Assembly (NCBI GenBank): GCA_008802785.1
Contig: VUYT01000011.1
Location: 124,001-188,000, forward strand
DNA length: 64,000 nucleotides
Reading direction: 5' to 3'
Source of the DNA: Symmetrospora coprosmae
Lineage: Eukaryota; Basidiomycota; Cystobasidiomycetes; Symmetrosporaceae
Below, piece after piece: positions 44,593 through 54,774 of the stretch (positions are counted from its first letter, which is position 1; the number at the start of each line of letters is the position of its first letter). A model generated the notes under the pieces. It had not been told where the DNA came from. It saw only the letters and a list, made by a program, of their open reading frames with translations, and made no database searches. Both the position numbers and the translations under genes were made by a program.

Positions 44593-44723
44593 GTTCGACT
44601 AGCTCAGGGGTTAGAGCGTCGGATTGGTGCGCCGCATTTCCCTTTGCCTCTTTCGTGAGCCCTGCTAATCCTGCTTGTTAACAGCAAATCCGGATGTCTC
44701 CGGTTCAAATCCGGAGTCGAACT
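44593..44723 (+). tRNA. tRNA-Cys(GCA) interrupted inside the anticodon loop
   Basis: Acceptor strands GTTCGAC (44593-44599) and GTCGAAC (44716-44722) pair fully, with U73 as discriminator, the universal tRNA-Cys identity base. The D arm is GCTC/GAGC with an 8-nt loop, the T arm TCCGG-TTCAAAT-CCGGA, the variable loop 5 nt. A box TAGCTCAGGGG is at 44600-44610 and B box GGTTCAAATCC at 44702-44712. The anticodon stem TCGGA pairs with TCCGG, but 58 nt intervene. Removing 44627-44684 leaves a 7-nt loop TTGCAAA, the same loop as yeast tRNA-Cys, with anticodon GCA. The inserted segment begins GTGCGC, includes TGCTAATC and ends TTAACAG, like this genome's mRNA introns. It lies between positions 34 and 35 (or 33 and 34), not at the usual 37/38 site. 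Mature length 73 nt. Confidence 0.8.
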
Positions 44724-44724
44724 C

Positions 44725-44731
44725 TTTTTTT
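44725..44731 (+). terminator. RNA polymerase III terminator of the tRNA gene
   Basis: A run of seven T begins two bases after the tRNA 3' end, the standard Pol III stop signal. It supports Pol III transcription of the whole tRNA, including its intervening segment. Confidence 0.85.
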
Positions 44732-44931
44732 CCGTCAGTTCTGACGGCGTCCTTGCGCGGCTCCCCTCTTTTTGCGCGTGTGCTCGCTATCATCCTTACA
44801 GGGTCCCCGCTAGGGCCGGCTTCTCTATACAAATACATCGTTGTCTGCGTCTGCGTGGCGCGAGCTCACGAAACCTGCCAAGTATCGCGTTGCCCTACTG
44901 TCCCCGCCACCTAGCTAGCTCCGCGCTCCGC

Positions 44932-47333
44932 TTACAGCACGTCGTCTACGACCGAAAGCATCTGCTGCTCGAACAGAGCCTCGTCCGCATCCTCCGGCAT
45001 CATCTCGCTCGATTGACTGAAGACGGATTCCATGATGGTATGCAAAGGATCCTCCGGATCCATCTCAGTGTCGCCATCGTCACCCTGAGAGAGTGGGTGA
45101 GCGTTATGTCCAGTCGGCAGGCTAAGCGCTGCAAACAGCTAGTTGCACTTACAGCCAACGTGCTGTACCATCGAGTCTTCACCGTCTTAGCCCAATTGCC
45201 GTACTCGTCAGCCCGCAGTTGCGTCATCGAGCCAGGCCAGATGGCCCTGATCGCAGCTCTGTGCAGAGCGGTACATTGACGCAGTGTGGGCAATATCGAC
45301 CTTCGTGTCAGCATGGTGTCAATACAGGTGAAGCTTGACTCACGTCATGTCCGGTCGCTTGACTGTGTTGAAGTGAGTCCGAAGATTGGCCTCCTGCATG
45401 CCCGTCAAGACAGAATTCCCGAGCTCTACATGGATCCGATCGCACGTGGACTCGTTGTGCAGCGGCTCGAGCAGCCCCGTGCTCAAGGCTGGTACCCCGT
45501 CGACCACCGGAGTGACCTCCGTGCAGCCTTTGTGGTGTGTATCCAGAATGACGGGCATTCCACATACAAAGCGCAGAGGATCTGACTTCGGCTTGGGCTC
45601 TGCTCAGATCGGTAGAAGATTGATGTCAGGTTCTGCTGTAAACGCCGGAAGGCTAAAGTACTACGCACGCTGACCACATTTCGGACATCTGACTTTGAGA
45701 CCGTGCTCGGGGACCGTGATGGCTACGGGCTCATTGGTGAGGACATCTTGGATGCTCTTGGGGCAGCCGTATCTGTACTTGTCCAGCCCTGCGAGATCGT
45801 AGAGGCGAGGGACAACAAAGGCCCACTGGTGGACGGCCTTCAGACACATGTCTGCGCGGGCCAGGTTCGTGTCAGCGCGATACAAGCGCCAGCGGGAAGC
45901 GAGAAGACATAGATGCGCCCATCCACTCACATGCTCCAGGTACGCACATCGGATCTCCCTCAAAGCGCCCGCATTGCAGCGGAATCTTCTTGCGGAGAGA
46001 TACGAGCTTCTTTGCAGCTGCGTAAATAGACACAGAATCAGTTCCTCGGTCTGTCAGGCACGTATTACAGTCAGAAGTCTGCACTCACTAGCAGCGTCCA
46101 TCAACTTCGACGACTGCTCGAAAGTCGCGTCGAAAGCCCGACGATCGTGGTACGCGTAGAAGGTGACTGGCGGATAGCGGAGAAGGCACAACGTTAGCTG
46201 TGTAAGCATTGCGGCGGCGATCCTTAACGTGGTCTGCTCACGCTGCTCAACACAGTCGATGTCGGAGTCCAGTGCACGCTGAGATGAGCTAGACGGGCCC
46301 TGGCTGCCCAAGGAAGCGTAGTGCGCCGTCTGTAGCATGTCGGCAATGCCCTCGGACGCTGTCGACGACATTGGAAAGAGACGTCGAGTCACGCCATGCC
46401 CTTGAGAGATATTCTTGAGCCTGTGTACGATGCCCTTCAATTCCTCGGATGAGTAAAGAGGCGGTGCTAGCGCTTTGCCCCAGTCCTCGAGGAAGCGATA
46501 CGATCTGAATGTCGCAGAAGGTTTCCAGAAGCGCAGGCCCCCGGGGTGAGAGACGCTGTGAGCCCTGTCACCCCATTCGGGAGCTGCATACGAGGCGTGA
46601 AAGACATCGCGAGCGATGTCGCCGACGAGAGTGATGCGCACGACATGCACCCCGCCATTGATGATGATTTTGACGAGAACTGCATACAAGTCAGCGGGAA
46701 GCGAGCTAGCAAGCACAGCCTGACAGTGATGACGCTCACTCTCGATGATGAGCAGGATCCAGACAATGTCGGTACCCGGAGGGGGGCAGGTGTCCTCGGG
46801 AGTAGCCGGTCCACCCTTGCAATCCATGCAGTTCTATCAACGTTGAGGGGAGTGTCAGTATCATTTCAGGACGTAGCAGAAGCCACGACAACGAACCAAG
46901 TGCACGAATTCGATCTTGTCGCCCCAATGCTTCTTAGCCTCGCCAACGATATCGCCTGTGTAGAGGTCCGTGAAGCCTGTCTTGCCACGAGGCGGAGCGC
47001 ATTGCAGAATGACCAGTATCAGGCCCTTCTGGCCTCTCTCGCACGCCATGATAGACTTCAGGACGCCTGTAGTCAGTGGGCCGCAGTCGCCAAGGCGCTG
47101 GACGATCGGCAACGCCATTGTCGCCGTAATGTCATCGCGCTGCAGCGTAGCCAGGTCCTCGGGATCCGCATGGTATCGCTTGAATTGGCGCTGTCCATCG
47201 AAGAAGCGACATGTGAGCCTTGTTCATGCGACCAAACACCGCGTCGCAGCGACGCCGCAGCAACACGACGCACTTGCATCGCCGTATCGCCCGCTCGTAT
47301 CGTGCAGCCGTGGGAGGGAGTGTTAGCAGACAT
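44932..47333 (-). CDS. hypothetical protein with CxxC pairs and an acidic C-terminus, about nine exons
   Basis: Not recognised. From ATG 47333 to TAA 44932 I can chain about nine exons with consistent phase, for roughly 570 residues. Blocks in order: a short N-terminal exon; a domain with PIVQRLGDCGPLTTGV and KGLILVILQCAPPRGKTG; a Cys pair NCMDCKGG; a hydrophobic and helical middle (VVRITLVGDIARDVF, TLRIAAAMLTQLTLCLL); a segment ending VRCPKCGQ just before an intron; a globular part (VCGMPVILDTHHKGC); and an acidic tail (DDGDTEMDPEDP, finishing VVDDVL). CMDC and CPKC with further Cys/His could bind zinc, which is inference. The acidic tail resembles activation domains. Individual splice sites at the 5' end (GTTCGT donor near 46899) are weaker than average. 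It is a single-copy orphan in this window. Confidence 0.6.
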
Positions 47334-47919
47334 GACGATGAAGCAGTAGAATGGAGTGCGGTATGGAGCGGTTAGAGCGAAGCAAGGGATAGAGATGAAC
47401 CGCTGCGAGCCCTCCAAGTCAGTCAGTCTAGCGCGTCCGGCCGCCCGCACGGAGCTGGCCCTTTGTTCTCGGTCAGTGCTGCTGGCAAGCTCGGCTTCAG
47501 GCAGCGAAGAGAACTGCTCAGAGCAGGGTCGAAACGAGCACAGCGAGTGCATTATGTACGTAGAGGGCGATCTAGGGCATGATCTAGACGTGCTCGACTG
47601 GCAGGCGCAGCACGGTGATGCCTATGGGGGCGGGGCCAAGCTCCAGAGCTCTTCGGCTCTTCGTGGCATCCGAGTCGTCTTCGCTTCGCACGCGTGTCCA
47701 TGAGAGTCTAGATGGATAAGCGTGTCGCAATGCATTAGTGTGCCCTCATGCGATGCTGGAACGCATACGTCCTCGTCCCGCATCAATTTCCGATGTCGAG
47801 GCGGCTCGCAACCGAGACGCGTCTCGCGCCGGCGACTCAGCTTGCTCCATTGCCTCGCCTCCGCCTTCCCTGCACTTTCAGAGCACGCTGCGAGAGCTCC
47901 ACTACGAATACACACCGCC
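47334..47919. other. intergenic region without a supported gene
   Basis: A 586-bp region between the orphan's start (-) and the Sec65 stop (-). A 115-codon plus-strand ORF (47356-47703) has no recognisable features and was not accepted. No repeats or RNA genes were seen; it should contain the orphan's promoter. Confidence 0.45.
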
Positions 47920-48788
47920 TCACCGCCTGACCACTCTTCGTCCCTGCTTCTGTAAAGCCTTCATCTTTGCCATCTTCTGCTTCTCCAGCAACTCCCGCTC
48001 CTCCTGGCGCTTCTTTGCCTCGCCGTCGTCTTCCGGGGGTGGTGCGCCCATCATGCCCATGCCCTGCATCATCTGCTCCATCTTACCTCCTCCCTTGAGC
48101 GACTCTGCGTAGCTGCCAAACGAGATGGCCGGGCTGAGGTACGGCAGCCGCGCGGTGATGGCGCTCGCCTTCAGCGGGTCGATGCCGTTCTGTGCGCGCA
48201 GGCGCTTGATGATCTCGCCGACCTTGTTGAGAAGCGTGTATTCTGCAGAGCAAGTCAGCGCTGTTCGATACAGTTCTGAGGAGGGAACTCACTATCGGGG
48301 ATGTCCGGATTCACGAGCCGCCCGCTCTCCTTGTGCTTGAGCAGCACCCTCACGCGGCCCGGGTTCTCCCAGTCCTTCGGGTGCGTCTTTTCCGGTTCCA
48401 GCACAGGCTCTATACCCAAGAACCGCCCGCACACCTCTGCTATCTCCTGCGCTTTTGGGTACGGCACGCTCTTTGCCTTGCTGACCCTCCGCTCGCCGTT
48501 CTTGTGCGGCCGGCGCGCGTCGAGGTAGATGGGGTAGAGCTGGATGTAGTGCTTGAAGCGGCCGACCTCGCTCGTGGGTATCACGCGGGTGCTCCCTGCA
48601 GGATGCGAGGATGAGCCGGATGCGCCCGTGAACTGCGAGAGGAGCGTCTGCTGCTGGGCCGAGAGGGGCTGCGAGGCCGAGTACGGTGTGGAGGACGGCC
48701 CAGCATCCGTTGGCAGATCAAAGTCCATGTTGTCGACGTCAAAGTCATCGTCATCCTCGACGGTGACGAGCCTGTTGTTGCTGCTCAT
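47920..48788 (-). CDS. SEC65: signal recognition particle 19-kDa subunit (SRP19/Sec65)
   Basis: Binds SRP RNA helices and allows SRP54 to load, for targeting of nascent secretory proteins to the ER. Two exons (48293-48788, 47920-48242) give 272 residues. After an acidic N-terminal extension (EDDDDFDVDNMDFD) the SRP19 core starts with YIQLYPIYLDARRP. It continues through GERRVSKAKSV, PKAQEIAEVCGRFLG, and NPGRVRVLLKHKESG, then NPDIPDKYTLLNKVGE formed across the intron. The tail is Met-rich (MEQMMQGMGMMGAP) and ends in a basic RRVVRR. The N-terminal and C-terminal extensions match yeast Sec65 rather than the short animal SRP19. Splice ends are canonical. Confidence 0.92.
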
Positions 48789-48903
48789 CTTGTGGCCTGG
48801 CTGTGTGTGATGTCCAAAGGAGAGAGCTGCGACTGCGACTGCAGACCTCCGCTTTCAGTCGCAACCGCCTCGTCTGCTCTGCACAACCGCACATCACGAT
48901 CCA

Positions 48904-50530
48904 ATGGCATCAACCTCAACGGGCACACTGCCCATCTTGGAGACACGCACAAAGGGCGTCTACATCTCTTCCACCTGCCCATACTGCAAGACTGAGATTG
49001 AATACCTCAAGCCGACCAAGGCGCAGTTCGCGAGCACGGCCGTAGAGGGAAAGCCGTCGTTCCAGATACGTTGTTGCAGCTGCGCGCAGACGTACAACGG
49101 GCCAGTGCACAGAGAGAATGCCGCAAAGAAGGGCGCAGGTCGGCAGGGCAGAACGATAGGAACAGGTGCGCATCCCGTCACTGGCTGCTCCCGTTCGCCG
49201 CAGGACTGACGTTGGCCCACCCACACCCAGACGAGCGCCCACTCGAGACCGAGTACTACGACATCCTCGGCGTGACTGTGACAGCAACAGAGGATGAGAT
49301 CAAGCGTTCGTACCGTCGCCTGGCCATCAAAAATCACCCTGACAAGAATCCGAACGACCCGCACGCTGAGGAGAACTTCAAGCGCATTGCGGTCGCATAC
49401 ACGACTTTGGCAGACCCAGCGACGCGCAAAAAGTACAACGAGTTCGGCGCGTCAGCGGGCAAAGCAGGAGGAGGCGAGGATGGGCAAGGCGTCGTGGATC
49501 CCGAAGCCGTCTTCAGCAGCTTGTTTGGCGGGGAGCGGTTTGTGGACATCATCGGGACAATCAGCTTGGGGCAGGAGATGAAGGCGGCCATGCAGGAGGT
49601 ACGCGTGCTCCTGCAATCTCTGCGCCCGCGACCATCGCTAACCGGCGTTCGCAATGCAGGAACCGGAAGAAGAGGAGGAAGAGGAAGAGAGCGAGCAGCA
49701 GGTCACAACCACGACTGGACCCAATGGTCAACCATCAACCACCACAACCACCGTCAAGAAGAAGAAGAAGGAGTTGAGCCCAGAGGCCAAAGCCCGGAAA
49801 GCTGAAGCAGAGCGGAAGCAGGCTGCGGAGCGTGCGAAAGCGCGGGATGCACGCGTGACGCAGCTCACCACGAACCTCATTCGCAAGATTGCCATTTACA
49901 CGGAGCAGGCTGGGCAAGGCAACGTCGCCGAAGTCACAAAGTCTGTGCGCATGATCTGGAGCATCGAGGCGGAGGAGATAAAGGACGAGAGCTACGGTGT
50001 CGAGCTGCTCAACACGGTCGGCGAGACGTACAAACAGAAGGCGAGACACTACTCTGCGGCGAGCGGTACGCCTTTCGGGATCGGCGGGTGGTTCCACTCG
50101 GCGAAGAACACGGCGCATATCATGGGCGAGAGTGGGTGCACTTACGCTCCTTTACATGTCAGCACTACAGCTGACACTCTATCGCCTCACAGCATACGGC
50201 ACCGTCCGAGCTGCACTCGAGCTCAAGTCGGTCTTCGAAGAGCTGCAGAACGCAGAGACGAATGGTCTCTCCGACGAGCGGCGGAAGGAGCTCGAGGAGA
50301 AGGCCGCTACGAAAGGGCTCGCCGCGCTGTTCAAGGGCGCCAAGCTCGAGGTGGAGAGCGTCATCCGGGAAGTGTGCGAGCGCGTCCTCACCGAGAAGGG
50401 CCTGAGCGAGGTCCAGCTTGACCGGAGAGCGACCGCACTCACGATTCTTGGCGACGTTTACGCGAACGTCAAGAAGAGCGCGACAGATGCAGAGAAGGAT
50501 CAGGAGTACGTCAAGGTGGATAAGAAGTAA
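48904..50530 (+). CDS. DnaJ-domain co-chaperone with DnaJ-X domain and an N-terminal Cys-pair extension
   Basis: Hsp40 that stimulates Hsp70 ATPase; the J plus DnaJ-X layout is that of yeast Caj1/Djp1, linked to membrane and peroxisomal import. Four exons (48904-49165, 49204-49598, 49660-50131, 50193-50530) give 488 residues. J domain: YYDILGVTVTATEDEI, HPD in IKNHPDKNP, ending near FGASAGKA. Then an acidic/polar linker (poly-Glu, TTTT, KKKKK) and the X domain (FGIGGWFHSAKNTAH, LKSVFEELQNAE). Unlike Caj1 and Djp1, which begin directly with the J domain, about 85 residues precede it and contain CPYC and CCSC pairs 30 residues apart, a zinc-ribbon-like pattern. Intron 1 is only 38 nt, shorter than the rest; if it is not spliced, the J domain would need another start. 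Confidence 0.82.
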
Positions 50531-50644
50531 TTGGTGCTTTGCCAGCAGTACATGTGTATCGCGCAACGGATGGGCAAATAAGGCTAATGCATACACACGC
50601 TCGGTGGGCCACGCATACGTGTTCTGATCGCCTGCTCCTATCGT

Positions 50645-51803
50645 CTAAATCGGGTCTTGGCTGGCGTCCTGGTTGAATCCACAGGACCCCACTTCAAACA
50701 TCATGTGAGAGATCATAGTGGATTTCGCTTGCAATCTGGCTGCCACTCTGTAGCGTTCAGCGGGCGGCGTGAGCTCTGAAGTGAGAAGCCTGGCCGCTAC
50801 GAAGGTGTAGAGTTGCAGAGCTCGGTCAAACTCTTGCACCAGTTTGCGGCGGGCCACCTCGTCGTCGCCACAGGACAGCACTTTGCTGCGTATTCGCATT
50901 AGGTGCACGAGCATGTCCGTATCCGACCTCAGGAAGATTTGGGCAAGCTCGCCAAGTGTTCGGCGTGAAGCGGCGGTGCCTCTGTCTGTCGGCATGCTGA
51001 GAAGGAGAGACCTGACGTCTTCTAAGCTTGCAAAGGGATAATCCTCCTGCCTTGTAGATGCTGGTTCTTCTACTGGAGGTGGCGGCGGAACGTAGGCTGC
51101 AATCTTGTTCTGAAGCTCTTCGGCCGCCTTCTGCTCCGCTCGGGCTTTCCGTTCCGCCATCTGCCGGAGTTCTGCGTCCGCCTTCTGCTGGCTCTCCAGC
51201 TTGTGCTTCTTGCGGCGCTCCTTCTTCATGGCTTTAGCGCCGGTTGACGATTTCTTCTGTGCGCACTCGACGGCTCGGTCCCCGGGTTGCCGGCAGACAC
51301 GCCTAGCTCCGGTGACAGCGCTATGCGCATCACTCAAGGTTTTCTCCTCTTGAGCATACGTCACGGATAAGGCAGGAAGACATCCAGAGGTCCCGATCCC
51401 TCCAGACCGTCTGAAGAGGCGAGCAAGTAGACCAGGTCTCTTCAGAAACGCCACGCTAGCATGGCATTTACAAGCTAACTTACCGGTACTCCTCAATGGA
51501 CTCCCAGTGCCGATTGAGATCAAGCAGGCGGGTCTTTCCGTGCTCCGTAGCTTCGCCGGGGTTTACGGACGCCTTGCGCACGCTTTCCTCCATCAAGACC
51601 TGCGGAGTGGGTACGGTCACGAGTGTGCTCGTCGGGCCCGTCGGTCATCGAAAGCTCACCTTTGCTTTGGCTTGTCGTGCCTCGTCCATTGCCACGTCCA
51701 CTGTCCTTGGCAGCCTGAAAAAGTCGTATGCGGCGACAAGCTTCACAGAGTCATGGATCATCCCCTGCCCTGTCTTCACCTGCCGAGCTCCGAGCTGCTT
51801 CAT
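50645..51803 (-). CDS. tandem-paralog protein B, carrying one copy of a two-part module
   Basis: Unrecognised family, paralogous to the gene at 52493-54263. Three exons (51660-51803, 51484-51599, 50645-51410) give about 341 residues from ATG 51803. Module part 1, KLVAAYDFFRLPRTVDVAMD, ends at an intron; part 2, VLMEESVRKA...HWESIEEYR, ends at the next. The third exon has a basic coiled coil (KKERRKKHKLESQQK), the shared NKIAAY, and a C-terminal helical domain (SLLLSMPTDRG...LLTSELTPPAERY) that aligns with the paralog. The 5' end is unsure. Upstream (51904-52260) another frame is open, and between them a different frame reads SVRLFHTSSLHEA, like a mitochondrial presequence and like the SFHSSRRIYE of the paralog, but I found no good splice joining it. 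So the real start may lie further upstream, or a frameshift is present. Confidence 0.6.
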
Positions 51804-51903
51804 GAAGACTAGAGGTGTGAAAAAGCCGGACCGAGCGGGCCTTTGCGTTCGGTTGAGCACTGGGAGCGCTGCAGAGGACCTGGTCAGGCTAGACATGCAA
51901 CCT

Positions 51904-52260
51904 CTCATAGGATAAGAGGAAGGCACATACGAAAGTATCAGCGAGGTCGAGCCCGCGAGTGACAGACGGAGACTCGAAGTCCGTGTCGATGGCTGCGAAC
52001 AGATCCATGTTGAGGGCGATGCGCGCATCTTCGCATGAAACGCTCCGAATGAGGCTCCCCCGCCACGGAAGCTCGTACGTGCCAGCATGTCGCTTGTCGG
52101 TCAAAACTGGAGTAAGATCGCTAGAGACCACTGGCGTGCTCCACACGCGAAAGTCGATGTACTGTATGCCGGGAGGCGTTCCGGCGGAGAAGGGTCTTGG
52201 CCGGTACAAAAGACCCTTCCTCGCCCCGTCTGGCGGATGCCCTAGTGCGAGACGACACAC
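51904..52260 (-). CDS. possible upstream exon or separate gene next to paralog B
   Basis: The minus strand is open for about 120 codons (content such as GTPPGIQYIDFRVWS, GTYELPWRGSL and ALNMDLFAAIDTDFE), beginning with GTG, not ATG. It ends at a good donor (TTC followed by GTATGT). A following acceptor (TGACCAG) would continue into a frame reading FHTSSLHEA and then stop. It could be the 5' exon of paralog B if a further splice exists, or an independent unknown gene. No function is assigned. Confidence 0.35.
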
Positions 52261-52492
52261 CCGAGAGTTGCTGGCGCTCTTGATGATCAGATCCTCGTCT
52301 CGCAGGATGTGCTGAGACTCGGAGAAGGACAGCGAGCTTTTGACCGCACGACCGAATTTTCGCTTTGGACGTGTACGCTTTGACTGCCTGACGCTCGGAG
52401 CGCCGTTGACAGGCGGACCTCCGCTTCTCTACGGTTGCTTCTCCCACCTAAAGGGGACCTGACGCTGCGTTCTCGGCTGCAGCATTGTGGCA

Positions 52493-54263
52493 TTACGATT
52501 TCTCATCCGGCTTTTGCTGGCGGCCTCGGTACATGGCCTGTCCCTTCCAGATCGCGGCGACGGTGAGGCCGGCTCCTATCGCTCGCTTCACCAATTTACC
52601 GATGCCTCCGCTCTTCACCTTCGCCTTCGTATCCTCCGCCATGGCTTCCTCCAACCGAGCGATTGGGTCGATGTTCCTGATCATCTGCTCACCGACCTGC
52701 TTCTGCTGCGCCATCGGCGTAAGATCGGACATCAAAAGATGGTCCGTCATCTTGTGGTAGAAGTCGAGGGATCGCTTGAACCTGCCGACCAAAACCTTGC
52801 GATGCAGGCTGTCGGTCTTTTGCTCAATGACTTCCTCAAATACCTCCTCGATGTCATCGATGAGCTCGCCTTTCAGCCAATATACGATGAGCTGCGCATG
52901 CAGTCGGTGTGCCGCTATGACATTCGGGTCAGACGAAGCTGGCATGCTCCGGAAGATGTATTCGGCATCGAGGGCGCCGGATGGCCGTGGCATGCGAGTC
53001 GGTATCGGTTCCTGCTTCTCCCGTGCAGCGTATGCGGCGATCTTCGTCTCCATGTCTGCCGCCTCCCTCGCCTTCACCTCGGCCGCCCTTTCTCTCGCTT
53101 GCCGAAGCGCTTCTTCCTCTCTGCGTTGCGCCTCAAGCCTGGCTCGCTCGCGACGCATCTTCTTCGCGGTCCGAGCGCCAATTGGGGTCTTTCCTGTGAG
53201 TACGACAGGTGCCGGCCGCTCTTGCTGTTTTCTCAGCTCTTCGTGCAGGTCCCCCACGTGCGGCCTTTTCTCTCGATGTCTTGGTAATGGCGATGGCAGG
53301 GTGCCGTCTTGAGCGATATCTCGGGACAACCTGGCCAGCAGCTTTTTAGCGCACAGACCCGCAAATCTGCTTGCTTCGAGCGTCTCTCACCGGTATGCCT
53401 CTATCACACTCCACTGCTCGTTGATCCTCGCCAAGACATCTTGATCCGCAGGGATGCCAGCCTCCATCAAGATCTGCGAATGGTCGTGAGCACTTCAATA
53501 GACTTCCTTCCCGAGTCCGGTGATTTTATCACCACCCACCGTCCGCCTTGCATTCCGTGCAGACTCCACCGACACTTCAGCATGCGGCAGGCCAAAGAAA
53601 TGATATGCGGCGAGGAGGGCCTCTTCTGCGGCCGAGAGACGCGGAGCCTCTTCCTGGGCTCTTTGCCGTCGGGCAGGCTGTTCAGGGGCACGAGCTGGTG
53701 CAGCTGGTTGAGTGTCTTGCGGAGACGCCGCTTCGGCTGTGGGAGCGGAAGAGGCCATGTACTGGTCGAAAGGTGCGGGCAGCGTGCCTTTTGGTCCGAT
53801 ACCGCAATGCTTCCTGCACGGGCAGACCGTCTCAATAACCGCAGCCAGCAGGGAGGCCCAATGTCATCGTTCTACTCACTGATATTGCTGGATCATCTCC
53901 CAATTGAGATTGAAGCGCGTTGCGCGATCGCTGCCAGTAGATGTGCCCGAGCTACCGAGCATTTCGTTTCGCGTCTCTGGGTTCATGAGTTCCTTTGAGA
54001 AGCGAGTGCGTAAGTCTCGAGACAAGGCAAGGCATTACATCTGAAGAGGGGAGACTTACGCTCATCCAGGCGGCCTTGGCTTCTGACATAGGTACCTCGG
54101 CTTGCGGTTTCAGCTGAAAGAATTCGAAAGCCGCGAGGAGCTCCTTCTCAGGCGGCAACTTCACGGCTGAAGCCGTTTCGTATATTCTGCGAGAGCTGTG
54201 GAAGCTTCTGACCAAGTGCGATATTTGAGGCAATACCCTGACGAGCACGATCAGCTGCCTCAT
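52493..54263 (-). CDS. tandem-paralog protein A, carrying two copies of the module, mitochondrial-type N-terminus
   Basis: Unrecognised family. Five exons (54060-54263, 53880-53992, 53540-53813, 53391-53473, 52493-53330) give about 503 residues from ATG 54263. The N-terminus (LVRVLPQISHLVRSFHSS) is basic and amphipathic with an R-S-F-H-S-S cleavage-like end, so mitochondrial import is likely. Module copy 1: ELLAAFEFFQLKPQAEVPMS, intron, then ELMNPETRNEML...NWEMIQQYQ. Copy 2: ALLAAYHFFGLPHAEVSVES, intron, ILMEAGIPADQD...QWSVIEAYR. A charged coiled coil with ETKIAAY and a helical domain (IFRSMPASSDPN, LLMSDLTPMAQQ) follow, matching paralog B. A short hydrophobic stretch near the end (IGAGLTVAAIWKG) could touch membrane. 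Introns fall at equivalent points in each module. It might instead be two genes, split near 53813. Confidence 0.65.
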
Positions 54264-54380
54264 TCCGCTCAGGCAGATTGCCGACACCGGCCGAGAACCC
54301 ACCACTTGTTCCCCGACAACGCTAGCCTCATCGTGAACGGACTCTGTGGCATCCAGCGAGGTACGACGCGCCTGTCGCGC

Positions 54381-54774
54381 TTAATGCTCTTGCTCGTGAA
54401 TGGGGTCCAGCTCGAGGCGCATCTTCTCGACTGGCACGTGAAAGCCGCTCGAGCCAGCATCATCTGGCCTTCTTCGTGGGTGCGAGCTGCCCTCTTCGTG
54501 TGCGTAGCTCGCCTCGATACGGCGGTGAACGACAGGTAGCCGTAGGACAGAGAGCCTCCAGGGCCCTCCGCCTTGGCTTTTAGCGGAGTCGGTTGACACC
54601 AGGAAGACCCAGGAAAGGCTGCACAAGCCGCGACGTGAGGCGGACGTGAGGTCGAGTCTAGCAAGGCGGCACGCGCAGTGAGAACGTAAGACGTGACTGA
54701 GAATCTTACGCGAGCGGTATCGCACGAAGCAGGGGTGGCTCGGCCGCTTTGACCGCCTCGGCGAACTCAGCCAT
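54381..54774 (-). CDS. possible small protein of about 100 residues, two exons
   Basis: ATG 54774 opens MAEFAEAVKAAEPPLLRAIP, then a GTAAGA donor, a 92-nt intron ending TTGTGCAG, and a second exon rich in Arg/Ser that stops at 54381 after DPIHEQEH. The splice keeps frame. No family recognised. It lies between Ypp1 and paralog A on the same strand with short spacers. A lone short ORF of this kind can be chance; the support is one good intron and the ATG context. Confidence 0.35.

Noticed and set aside
44593-44723. Reading the tRNA as tRNA-Thr(GGT) with an intron at the standard 37/38 site
   Set aside because: Anticodon GGT is not used in eukaryotic nuclear tRNAs and would leave G at position 37. 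The U73 discriminator and the loop TTGCAAA fit tRNA-Cys instead.
47356-47703. 115-codon plus-strand ORF in the spacer upstream of SEC65
   Set aside because: No recognisable motif or intron and no good start context; spacer ORFs of this length are common here.
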